A stretch of DNA of 23,231 nt, taken from NCBI GenBank assembly GCA_937891085.1, contig CALAEY010000015.1, positions 1-23,231 on the forward strand, given 5' to 3'. The first letter of the stretch is position 1; every line of letters begins with the position of its first letter. A program made the translations under genes and the position numbers. The stretch comes from an uncultured Prevotellaceae bacterium. Its GTDB lineage: Bacteria; Bacteroidota; Bacteroidia; Bacteroidales; Bacteroidaceae. Below, one piece after another: positions 6,391 through 14,046 of this stretch. A model generated the notes under the pieces. It worked only from the letters and a program-made list of their open reading frames with translations, did not search any database and was not told the DNA's origin.

Positions 6391-8388
6391 ATGAAATTTG
6401 CACGATTTTTTGGCATCTTTTGGATGCTGTGTATCACCGAACTTCAAGCGCAGAACAAGTCCACTCTGTTGCTGAATGACAATCTGGAACAACTGACCAT
6501 GGAAGGTGTGGAGATAGATTGGCAGAATCAGTTGGAAGAACTTCAATTTATTTCAGATAATTCCATCAATCTGAATACAGCAACCAAAGGACAGCTGGAG
6601 CAGCTCCCTTTCTTATCCGATCTTCAGATAGAGAATATTCTGGCGTATGTCTATATTAATGGAGAAATGCAAACCATCTATGAACTCCAATTGGTGGAGG
6701 AGATGGATAGACGCACCATTGAATTACTACTGCCATTTGTCTGTGTGAAACCTGTGGAGGAAACGGAGCATTTTCCGAGTGTCAAACAGCTTTTGAAATA
6801 TGGTAAGAATGAAGTGCTAACGCGCTTGGATATTCCTTTCTATCAGCGGAAAGGCTACGAAACAGCTTACTTAGGACCGTTGCTTTATCATTCATTGCGC
6901 TATCAGTATCGATATGGTGATTATCTGCAAGCAGGGATTCTTGGAGAGAAAGATGCAGGAGAGCCGTTTTTCGCTTTGCACAATAAGCGGGGATACGACC
7001 ATTATTCTTATTATGTGGTATTGGGACATCTGGGAAGAGTGAATACTTTGGCACTTGGAAACTATCGTCTGAGTTTCGGTCAGGGATTGGTGTTAAATTC
7101 AAGTTTCAAGTTAGGAAAAACTTTTTCGCTAACTAGCGCGAATTATCGCGCCAACGGGATAAAGAAACACAGCAGTGCCGATGAATCTAATTACTTCAAA
7201 GGGATTGCTACCACTGTGAATATACTTCCATCGCTTGATCTCTCCGTTTTCTATTCACATCGCACACTGGATGGGAATCTTACTGATGGAAAACTGACTT
7301 CCATCAATGAAACAGGACTGCATCGCACACAGAAAGAAGCCGATAAACGTGGGAATACTACTTTGGAAGTGATGGGTGGAAATCTCACGTATGAGCGTAA
7401 TGCGTGGAAGGTTGGATTGACGGGCATTTATTACCAGATGGATAGGAATTTGGAACCTTCAAAGTTGAAATATGGGAAATACCAGCTGTATGGAAATCAT
7501 TTCTACAATCTCAGTATGGATTATCGTCTGCGGTATCGAAAATTCGAGTGGGTAGGGGAGGGAGCCCTTGGAAAACAAGGATTTGCCACACTGAACCGCT
7601 GGATATACAATCTGCATCCTACTACCAATTTCATGCTGCTGCATCGTTATTATAGTCATGACTATTGGTCGATGTTTGGAAGCACTTTCGGAGAAGGAAG
7701 TACGCCACAGAATGAGAACGGTTGGTACCTTGCTGCAGAGATGGCACCGATAGCACATTGGCGTTTTTTCGGAGGTTTGGATTTTTACTCCCATCCGTGG
7801 TGGAAATACCGCATCAGTAAGCCTTCCAAAGGCCTTGATGCCTTGTTTCAAGCCACCTATCTGCCCAAAGAGAACCTCAGCTTCATATTTAACTATAGGT
7901 ATAAGCGCAAAGAGCGTGATGTGACGGGAAGTGCAAAAACGCTTCCTACGTATCAGCATCGTCTAAGACTTCGCATGGAATATGAAAAAGGAAGGTGGCA
8001 ACTGCGTTCTACATTGGATTTCAATCAGTTTCAGCAATTGTATTATCGTCCTAGTCGTGGTTTCGCTTTCACGCAGATGCTGCATTATCAGCAGGATGAT
8101 TTGTTGCAATTCACACTGCAAGGCAGCTATTTCCATACCGATGATTATGATAGTCGCGTCTATGCCTATGAACGTGGTTTGCTCAATACGTTCTATTCTC
8201 CATCGTTCTATGGCGAAGGTTTTAGGTTATCGGCGCATTTTCGAATAGATATCAATAAGCACTTCATGCTACTAGCCAAATTGGGAGAAACGCTCTATCT
8301 GGATAGAAAGGAAATTGGCAGCGGAAATGACTTGATACGTAGTAATCACAAGACTGATCTCCAACTTCAATTAAGGGTTAAGTTTTAA
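6391..8388 (+). CDS. Helix-hairpin-helix protein with predicted outer-membrane beta-barrel
   Basis: A 665-residue protein. Residues 1-20 form a signal peptide ending ELQA|Q. Residues about 57-118 hold two helix-hairpin-helix units, the first recognisable from INLNTATKGQLEQLPFLSDLQIENILAYV, as in ComEA and GspK. The remaining 540 or so residues alternate hydrophobic and polar positions, are rich in Y, R, G and F, and the protein ends LQLQLRVKF with a terminal phenylalanine, typical of outer-membrane beta-barrels. The likely picture is a periplasmic HhH domain fused to a barrel. HhH-containing proteins of this length are common in Bacteroidetes, with no established function I know of. DNA binding by the HhH part is possible but unproven. 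A lipoprotein gene follows after 66 bases on the same strand. Confidence 0.82.
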   Translation: MKFARFFGIFWMLCITELQAQNKSTLLLNDNLEQLTMEGVEIDWQNQLEELQFISDNSINLNTATKGQLEQLPFLSDLQIENILAYVYINGEMQTIYELQLVEEMDRRTIELLLPFVCVKPVEETEHFPSVKQLLKYGKNEVLTRLDIPFYQRKGYETAYLGPLLYHSLRYQYRYGDYLQAGILGEKDAGEPFFALHNKRGYDHYSYYVVLGHLGRVNTLALGNYRLSFGQGLVLNSSFKLGKTFSLTSANYRANGIKKHSSADESNYFKGIATTVNILPSLDLSVFYSHRTLDGNLTDGKLTSINETGLHRTQKEADKRGNTTLEVMGGNLTYERNAWKVGLTGIYYQMDRNLEPSKLKYGKYQLYGNHFYNLSMDYRLRYRKFEWVGEGALGKQGFATLNRWIYNLHPTTNFMLLHRYYSHDYWSMFGSTFGEGSTPQNENGWYLAAEMAPIAHWRFFGGLDFYSHPWWKYRISKPSKGLDALFQATYLPKENLSFIFNYRYKRKERDVTGSAKTLPTYQHRLRLRMEYEKGRWQLRSTLDFNQFQQLYYRPSRGFAFTQMLHYQQDDLLQFTLQGSYFHTDDYDSRVYAYERGLLNTFYSPSFYGEGFRLSAHFRIDINKHFMLLAKLGETLYLDRKEIGSGNDLIRSNHKTDLQLQLRVKF

Positions 8389-8463
8389 TAAATCTGCTTT
8401 ATAGATGCAAGGTTTTATAATCTTTTGCATTATCTTAGCAGACTCAATTAAAAAATGGAAGAT

Positions 8464-9168
8464 ATGAAGAAATTTTACTTGATACCAATGATGGTCGTTT
8501 TGGCCTTGCTGTGTGGTTGCTATTCCGACAATGACGAACCTATCTTTCCACAAGTGGAAGATGAAGAACTCACAGAAACTAAGCTAAATCAGCAGATGTT
8601 TGGGAAATTTTATCAGCTGACGGAGATAACGGCTTTGGAACGTAAAGGAGAAGAATGGAAGGAAGTAAAACTGGTAAGACCAGCCATCTACAATTTTCTG
8701 ACTCCCTATGTGAATAAGTATTTCTGGTCAAAAGGTGGGGTGATGTATGTAGATTTCAACTTTAAGGAAAATGTCTTACTGGAGACATTCGGTGATGATT
8801 TCATGGATTTCAACAACTATATGGCCGAGAACAATAATTTCAGCTTCCCGTTTCTTATAGCTACCAGTTTGAAGTATAATGCAGATACACAGACGCTAAG
8901 TACCTCTAATCAGGCATTCGACATGGAAGAAGTGTCTGGTATGCGCTTTGTGGTGGAGAGCTTTAAAAACGATATCTTGGTAATCAGGACAGAATATAAT
9001 GAAACAAATGAACATGGCATCAGTGCACACAGAGCTTACTATAAAGTCACAACAGAGATTCCTTCTACCTCCAGAGATTTTGGTAGCAAAAGTGAGTTTT
9101 TAGAGTTTTTCGACCAAATCGTTAATCTTTGGGCAGAAAGTAGAGGGAAGGTAAAACCTACCCTATAA
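8464..9168 (+). CDS. Lipoprotein, probably surface exposed, unknown function
   Basis: A 234-residue protein starting MKKFYLIPMMVVLALLCGC. The lipobox LCGC puts the lipidated cysteine at residue 19. An in-frame ATG three codons earlier (8455) is possible, but MKK is the natural signal-peptide start. The residues after the cysteine, YSDNDEP, are acidic and resemble the Bacteroidetes lipoprotein export signal that sends lipoproteins to the outer surface. The rest is a single mixed domain rich in F, Y, N and E with no motif I can name. TATCTTAG at 8431-8438 resembles a -7 box, but no -33 partner is seen, so it may be cotranscribed with the preceding barrel gene. The last 11 bases overlap the convergent acyltransferase gene. 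Confidence 0.8.
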   Translation: MKKFYLIPMMVVLALLCGCYSDNDEPIFPQVEDEELTETKLNQQMFGKFYQLTEITALERKGEEWKEVKLVRPAIYNFLTPYVNKYFWSKGGVMYVDFNFKENVLLETFGDDFMDFNNYMAENNNFSFPFLIATSLKYNADTQTLSTSNQAFDMEEVSGMRFVVESFKNDILVIRTEYNETNEHGISAHRAYYKVTTEIPSTSRDFGSKSEFLEFFDQIVNLWAESRGKVKPTL

Positions 9169-10279
9169 GATATCTATGTCCAGGTAGATAGGAGATCAGC
9201 TTGATAATCAATGCAGAAAGGATAAATGTCAGCAATGCAGAGCAAGGGATAATCAGTGGCGTAGAGATCCAAGGATCCAATGCTGAGAACCAATTGCTTA
9301 CCATACCGAACACTACCCCCAATATAAAGAGGTGTACCAGATAGATTCCATAACTTAATTGGGAAAGTGGCATGATGAGGTGTTGATAAACCCAACCAAC
9401 TGCTGTGAATTTACGGGCAATAAGAAAATAAGCCACCGTTGTCATCACCACACCAAATGAGCAGTACGTCCACGTGGTTTCCATATCTTTTGCCAAGTCG
9501 ATGCTTTCATTGATAGGAAATTCCTTTGGCATCAAGTACCAGAATCCTCCTGCCACAATGGCATAACCCACTATCCAAAGCGGAAGGGCAAGGCTTAGTG
9601 TCTTCTTCCAATTAAGTTCAGGGACATATTTCTTGAAGTAATGCCCCATCATCACATAGCCAATGAAGCCATTGAAGTAATAGAGGATGCCAAATTCATT
9701 CCAACTGGCTTCTCCCCATACTTCGGAGAGTCCATAAACCTCAAGCGCTATCCTTCGCAGATAGGGTAGGAGAGTGGCAAGCAACCAAAGAGCAAGGAAC
9801 CATTCTTCGCCTCGTTTGGAGATTTTTTCCACCCAAGGAGAAAGAACGGGCATGATGAGATAGACACCAAGAAACATGTAGAGAAACCATAGATGTCCGC
9901 CAGCATCAGAGAAATTTAGCAGCAAGCGCTTCAGATTTTCTGCGAAATTATAGTCGCTAAGACTACTTCCAATGGCAGGTACGAAAGCGTAGAAGAGCAG
10001 CCAAAACAAGAACGGTATGCCTACACGTGTGAATCTGCGCTTAAGGAAGGCTCTGGTATCCCCCTTGACAGGAAAGAGCAAGTAGCTGGAAGTGAGCACA
10101 AAGAGCGGCACGGCACTACGAATGGCAGAATCGATGAGGGTGCTCCATACAGCATTGGCCTCACAAGTGATCAATGTACCTTCACCACCCAAATAAAATG
10201 GTTCTGTGGTGTGTACCAATATCACCATCAGGCATGCCAACACTCGCAGCCAATCCAGAAAAACGATGCGCTCTTTCAT
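9158..10279 (-). CDS. Acyltransferase 3 family membrane protein
   Basis: A 373-residue integral membrane protein with about ten hydrophobic helices. The N-terminal FLDWLRVLACLMVILVH carries the R-x10-H signature (R12, H23) of the acyltransferase-3 domain (OafA/WecH/NolL-like). These enzymes move acetyl or other acyl groups onto sugars of the cell surface such as O-antigen, capsule or exopolysaccharide. There is no added SGNH or other extracytoplasmic domain, so it is of the minimal type; the acceptor cannot be read from sequence. Its start codon overlaps the mutS stop by four bases (ATGA), so it is translated from the mutS transcript, an unusual functional pairing. The 3' end overlaps the convergent lipoprotein gene by 11 bases. 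Confidence 0.9.
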   Translation of the reverse strand: MKERIVFLDWLRVLACLMVILVHTTEPFYLGGEGTLITCEANAVWSTLIDSAIRSAVPLFVLTSSYLLFPVKGDTRAFLKRRFTRVGIPFLFWLLFYAFVPAIGSSLSDYNFAENLKRLLLNFSDAGGHLWFLYMFLGVYLIMPVLSPWVEKISKRGEEWFLALWLLATLLPYLRRIALEVYGLSEVWGEASWNEFGILYYFNGFIGYVMMGHYFKKYVPELNWKKTLSLALPLWIVGYAIVAGGFWYLMPKEFPINESIDLAKDMETTWTYCSFGVVMTTVAYFLIARKFTAVGWVYQHLIMPLSQLSYGIYLVHLFILGVVFGMVSNWFSALDPWISTPLIIPCSALLTFILSALIIKLISYLPGHRYLIG

Positions 10280-12891
10280 TTCCCTTTCAGTATTTTCTTG
10301 ATCTCATTCAGTTTGTTGAGTGCCTCAAGAGGCGTGAGGTTATTCACATCAAGATTGAGGATTTCATCACGGATTTGACTAAGCACAGGATCGTCCAATT
10401 GGAAGAAACTCAGTTGGTAACCATCGTTACTTGGGGTTTTCCCCACATTGGCAGCAGCTACGCCTTGATTGTCCTTTTCCAACTGCTTCAGCACCTCATT
10501 GGCGCGATTGACGATGCTCTTAGGCATGCCTGCCAGTTTGGCCACATGGATACCGAAGGAGTGCTCAGAACCACCGCGTTCCAATTTGCGGAGGAAGATC
10601 ACCTGATTGTTCACTTCCTTCACGGACACATTGTAGTTCTTGATGCGCGGATATTGCTTCTCCATCTCGTTGAGCTCATGATAGTGCGTCGCAAAAAGGG
10701 TGCGGGCTTTGGCCTTCGGATGTTCATGGATGTACTCTACAATGGCCCATGCGATGGAGATGCCGTCGTAAGTAGAGGTTCCTCTTCCCAATTCGTCGAA
10801 AAGCACCAAACTGCGAGGAGAAAGATTGTTCATGATATCTGCTGCTTCATTCATTTCCACCATGAACGTAGATTCTCCCACAGAGATGTTATCACTGGCT
10901 CCTACACGTGTGAAAATCTTATCCACCAAGCCGATATGAGCACTCTCTGCGGGGACGAAGCATCCCATTTGTGCAAGGAGTGTTATAAGAGCCGTCTGTC
11001 GCAGTAAGGCACTCTTACCAGCCATATTGGGGCCTGTGATGATGATGATTTGCTGACTATGGCTGTCGAGCATCACATCATTTGGCACGTATTTCTCGCC
11101 TACTGGCAGCTCTTTTTCGATGACAGGATGCCTGCCTTGACGGATATCCAGCACATCATCGTCGCTGATTACAGGACGGATGTAGTTGTTCTCCTTCGCT
11201 ACATTGGCAAAGGAAAGCAAGCAATCTAAGCGTGCCAACTGTGTGGCATCTATCTGGATAGCAGGGATAAACTCTCCCACGGCTTGCACCAATTCTGCGA
11301 ATAGTTGCGATTCCAACGCTAGGATTTTGTCTTCGGCACCCAGGATTTTCTCTTCATACTCTTTAAGTTCCTGCGTGATGTAGCGCTCCGCATTGACCAA
11401 TGTCTGCTTACGAATCCACTCTGCAGGCACCTTGTCCTTATGACTGTTTCGCACCTCTATATAATAGCCGAAGACGTTGTTGTATGCCACCTTCAAACTC
11501 GGAATGCCAGTGGCGTCTATCTCGCGTTGCTGAAGTTTCAGCAGATAGTCTTTCCCGCTATAAGCGATGCGACGAAGCTCATCCAATTCGGCATGATAGC
11601 CTTCCTTGATCACCCCACCTTTATTGACGAGCAGAGGAGGGTCGTTGTTCACTTCCTTCTCAATGCGCTCACGGATAGAGAGGCACACGTTCAGTTGTTC
11701 CCCCATGCGATTAAGCGTCTCATTATCAGCATGCAGGCAAGCCTCCTTGATGGGCTCTATGGCTTGAAGTGCCTGCTTCAGAGCCACCATTTCACGCGGA
11801 CTTACTCGTCCTGTGGCTACCTTGGAAATGATGCGCTCCAAGTCGCCAATGCGATGCAATTGGTCTTCTATCTGTTCCTTGAAATCGGGTTGACGGAAGA
11901 AATACTCCACCACACCAAGGCGGTCGTTGATAGGGCCGACATCCTTCAAGGGGAACACCATCCAGCGACGCAGCAATCGGGCACCCATGGGGCAGATGGT
12001 CTTGTCGATCACGTTCAGAAGGCTGCTGCCATCCTCGTTCATAGAGCCTAAGAGCTCCAAGTTTCGGATGGTGAACTTATCGAGGCGCACGTACTTCTCC
12101 TCTTCGATGCGAGAGATGGAGGTGATGTGTCCTATCTGCGTATGCTGCGTGATGACGAGGTATTGCAGGATGGCTCCAGCGGCGATGATGCCTTGTGTAA
12201 GATGCTCTACACCAAAGCCTTTCAGGTTTTTCACTTCGAAGTGATCGAGCAATTTCTTGCGTGCCGATTGCTCCGTGAATACCCAGTCGTCAAGCTCGAA
12301 AGTATAGAACTTATTCCCGAAATATTGCTCGAAAAGCGGACGTTTGCCACGCATGAAGAGCACCTCCTTCGGATTGAAATTGCTCAGCAGCTTATCGGCA
12401 TAGTCGAAAGGCCCTTCTGCCACGAAGAATTCTCCTGTTGAGATATCAAGGAAAGAAAGACCCACCACATCCTTACAGAAATGCACTGCTGCCAGGAAGT
12501 TGTTCTCCTTGTGATTCAGAACGTTATCACCCATAGCCACACCAGGTGTCACCAATTCCGTGATGCCACGCTTCACGAGTTTCTTGGCCAGTTTCGGATC
12601 CTCCAGTTGGTCGCAGATGGCCACCCTCTTGCCTGCACGGATCAACTTTGGTAGGTAGGTATCCAGCGCATGATGCGGAAATCCGGCCATCTCGATGGTC
12701 TTTCCGCTTCCCTTGCCATTGTTGCGCTTCGTGAGCGTGATGCCCAGGATTTCTGCAGCAATGAACGCATCGGTGGAGTAGGTTTCGTAAAAGTCGCCAC
12801 AACGAAACAGCATCAGGGCATCTGGATGTTTCTCCTTCAGTCCTAAGAACTGCTTCATCATGGGGGTCATTTCTATATCTTCGTAAGCCAT
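10276..12891 (-). CDS. mutS: DNA mismatch repair protein MutS
   Basis: An 871-residue MutS1. It binds mismatches and small loops and, with MutL, starts methyl-independent mismatch repair. The mismatch-reading F-x-E motif is at GDFYE (F34, E36). The ATPase has Walker A GPNMAGKS (620-627, K626) and Walker B LVLFDELGRGTS (D699, E700), followed by FATHYHEL. An in-frame upstream ATG at 12942 would add 17 residues, but a consensus promoter lies between it and the ATG at 12891, and MAYEDIEMTPMMKQF is the usual N-terminus, so I use 12891. It is the first gene of a two-gene unit; the acyltransferase-3 gene follows with an ATGA overlap. Confidence 0.97.
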   Translation of the reverse strand: MAYEDIEMTPMMKQFLGLKEKHPDALMLFRCGDFYETYSTDAFIAAEILGITLTKRNNGKGSGKTIEMAGFPHHALDTYLPKLIRAGKRVAICDQLEDPKLAKKLVKRGITELVTPGVAMGDNVLNHKENNFLAAVHFCKDVVGLSFLDISTGEFFVAEGPFDYADKLLSNFNPKEVLFMRGKRPLFEQYFGNKFYTFELDDWVFTEQSARKKLLDHFEVKNLKGFGVEHLTQGIIAAGAILQYLVITQHTQIGHITSISRIEEEKYVRLDKFTIRNLELLGSMNEDGSSLLNVIDKTICPMGARLLRRWMVFPLKDVGPINDRLGVVEYFFRQPDFKEQIEDQLHRIGDLERIISKVATGRVSPREMVALKQALQAIEPIKEACLHADNETLNRMGEQLNVCLSIRERIEKEVNNDPPLLVNKGGVIKEGYHAELDELRRIAYSGKDYLLKLQQREIDATGIPSLKVAYNNVFGYYIEVRNSHKDKVPAEWIRKQTLVNAERYITQELKEYEEKILGAEDKILALESQLFAELVQAVGEFIPAIQIDATQLARLDCLLSFANVAKENNYIRPVISDDDVLDIRQGRHPVIEKELPVGEKYVPNDVMLDSHSQQIIIITGPNMAGKSALLRQTALITLLAQMGCFVPAESAHIGLVDKIFTRVGASDNISVGESTFMVEMNEAADIMNNLSPRSLVLFDELGRGTSTYDGISIAWAIVEYIHEHPKAKARTLFATHYHELNEMEKQYPRIKNYNVSVKEVNNQVIFLRKLERGGSEHSFGIHVAKLAGMPKSIVNRANEVLKQLEKDNQGVAAANVGKTPSNDGYQLSFFQLDDPVLSQIRDEILNLDVNNLTPLEALNKLNEIKKILKGK

Positions 12892-12911
12892 ACGTTTCGG
12901 TTTTGAATGTA

Positions 12912-12943
12912 CAAAGATAATGTTTGCCAACTGAAAAGACAAA
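12912..12943 (-). promoter_or_regulatory. mutS promoter
   Basis: On the minus strand, TTTG (12940-12943), 20 bases, then TATCTTTG (12912-12919): both boxes fit the Bacteroidetes consensus perfectly. The expected start of transcription is near 12905, about 14 bases before the mutS ATG. This placement decides the mutS start codon. Confidence 0.68.
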
Positions 12944-12982
12944 TTTATCCTCGCTTTTCCATGCGTTGTTTTTTGGGCCGAA

Positions 12983-12998
12983 AAACTTACGAAAGTTT
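12983..12998. repeat. Dyad AAACTTACGAAAGTTT, copy 1 of the upstream module
   Basis: An inverted repeat AAACTT-4-AAGTTT, followed by a GGGGTACTTATGCA-like stretch at 13006-13019. Related sequences occur at 17215-17235 and 23173-23188. The dyad starts 74 bases before the -33 box and 97 bases before the -7 box of short-RNA unit A, the same distances as in unit B. It lies 92 bases upstream of mutS, outside the mutS promoter. It may be a protein-binding site or the edge of a dispersed repeat. Confidence 0.6.
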
Positions 12999-13056
12999 AA
13001 TAGAAGGGGTACTTATGCAAAAATATGTTATATAACACACTTTTTTGCTTTCAATA

Positions 13057-13087
13057 TTTGCAGGTATCAGAAAAGTCCGTAACTTTG
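13057..13087 (+). promoter_or_regulatory. Promoter of short-RNA unit A
   Basis: TTTG (13057-13060), exactly 19 bases, then TAACTTTG (13080-13087), a perfect Bacteroidetes promoter followed by CATCG. This context is typical of strong promoters for ribosomal and stable RNA genes in the phylum. CACTTTTTTGCTTTC (13038-13052), just upstream, is shared with unit B. Confidence 0.75.
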
Positions 13088-13092
13088 CATCG

Positions 13093-13155
13093 TGTTTTTC
13101 ATAGTATTAGATTTAAGGTTAAAAAAGGTTGGGATACGGCGGTATCCCTTTTTTT
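13093..13155 (+). ncRNA. Short intergenic RNA, unit A (about 60 nt)
   Basis: A compact transcription unit: a strong promoter, a 60-odd-base transcript and an intrinsic terminator, with no sensible reading frame. The transcript contains TTTTTCATAGT (13095-13105), TTAGATTT and AGGTTAAAA (13116-13124), all of which recur in the same order or nearly so in unit B at 17.3 kb. It ends in a 7-bp hairpin and seven Ts. The arrangement recalls short RNA families found in Bacteroidales intergenic regions, such as the Bacteroidales-1 RNA motif, but I cannot confirm membership without a covariance model. It could act as a free small RNA or as a terminated leader for the radical SAM gene, whose own promoter follows the terminator. 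The 5' end is estimated from the promoter. Confidence 0.62.
13131..13155 (+). terminator. Intrinsic terminator of unit A
   Basis: GGGATAC (13131-13137) pairs perfectly with GTATCCC (13142-13148) around loop GGCG, followed directly by seven Ts (13149-13155). A textbook Rho-independent terminator, 118 bases before the next start codon. Confidence 0.8.
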
Positions 13156-13165
13156 ATGCCCGTCG

Positions 13166-13197
13166 CTTGTGTGTGTCTCCGTTATTTCTTACTTTTG
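13166..13197 (+). promoter_or_regulatory. Promoter of the radical SAM gene
   Basis: CTTG (13166-13169), 20 bases, TACTTTTG (13190-13197). It lies just after the unit A terminator, so the radical SAM gene has its own promoter and a leader of about 70 bases. Confidence 0.55.
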
Positions 13198-13272
13198 TCG
13201 CAGTTAAAAAACATTATGCCCACAGTTATGAGCATTAGATTTTCCAGTTAGGTAATAAAAAGAAAGCAAGCT

Positions 13273-14046
13273 ATGACTATTATTTACCCTTCACCGATAT
13301 TCGGCCCTGTGCATTCCAGGCGCTTGGGCGTTTCGCTGGGCATCAACCTCATGCCTGGCGATGGAAAGATCTGCTCTTTCGACTGCATCTATTGCGAGTG
13401 CGGTTTCAATAAAGATTTCAAGCCTAAGGCAGCAAGGCCTACACGTGAGGAGGTTCGCCAGGCATTGGAAGCCAAGTTGCTCGACATGCAGCAAAACGGT
13501 CCTGCACCCGATGTGCTGACGTTTGCAGGGAATGGAGAGCCGACGCTTCATCCCGATTTTCCTGGCATCATCAGTGATACATTGGCACTGCGTGATCGCT
13601 ATTTCCCAAAGGCGAAGGTGAGTGTGCTCAGCAACAGCACCATGATTCATAAGCCTGCTGTCTTCGAGGCACTGCGTCGCATCGACAATAACATTCTGAA
13701 GCTGGACACGGTGGATGAGGCTTATATTCAGGCACTTGACCAACCCGCCAAGGGCTATAGTGTGGAGCGCATCATCCAGCACATGAAAGCGTTTGAAGGG
13801 CGTTGCATTATCCAGACGATGTTTCTCAAAGGCAGCTATGAAGGCAAGGATATGGACAATACCTCCGATCAGTATGTGCTTCCTTGGTTGGAAGCCGTGA
13901 AGGAGATTGTGCCTCAACAAGTGATGATCTACACCATCGATCGCGAAACGCCTACACAAGGCCTGCTGAAAGCCACACACGAGGAGCTTGATCGCATAGC
14001 AGCCTTGGTAGAGGCCGAAGGCATTTCATGCAGCGTGTCTTATTAG
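13273..14046 (+). CDS. Radical SAM protein, COG0731 (TYW1-like) type
   Basis: A 257-residue enzyme. The iron-sulfur cluster motif is C34-x3-C38-x2-C41 in ICSFDCIYCECG, as in all radical SAM enzymes, and AGNGEPTLHPDF is the SAM-binding glycine/GEPT-type motif. The N-terminal PSPIFGPVHSRRLGVSLGINLMP is characteristic of the COG0731 group, which includes the archaeal/eukaryotic wybutosine enzyme TYW1 but also many bacterial proteins of unknown substrate. The bacterial versions lack TYW1's other parts and bacteria do not make wybutosine, so the reaction is not known. The gene stands alone after its own promoter, and its stop overlaps that of the convergent endonuclease gene. Confidence 0.88.
   Translation: MTIIYPSPIFGPVHSRRLGVSLGINLMPGDGKICSFDCIYCECGFNKDFKPKAARPTREEVRQALEAKLLDMQQNGPAPDVLTFAGNGEPTLHPDFPGIISDTLALRDRYFPKAKVSVLSNSTMIHKPAVFEALRRIDNNILKLDTVDEAYIQALDQPAKGYSVERIIQHMKAFEGRCIIQTMFLKGSYEGKDMDNTSDQYVLPWLEAVKEIVPQQVMIYTIDRETPTQGLLKATHEELDRIAALVEAEGISCSVSY

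Noticed and set aside
8403..8434. TGCAA/TTGCA inverted repeat between the barrel gene and the lipoprotein gene as a terminator
   Set aside because: Only five perfect pairs, a long loop and no T-run; too weak to call.
10174..11007. A 277-codon plus-strand frame over the end of mutS and the start of the acyltransferase
   Set aside because: It covers the MutS Walker A and B region in antisense; histidine-rich translation without a domain.
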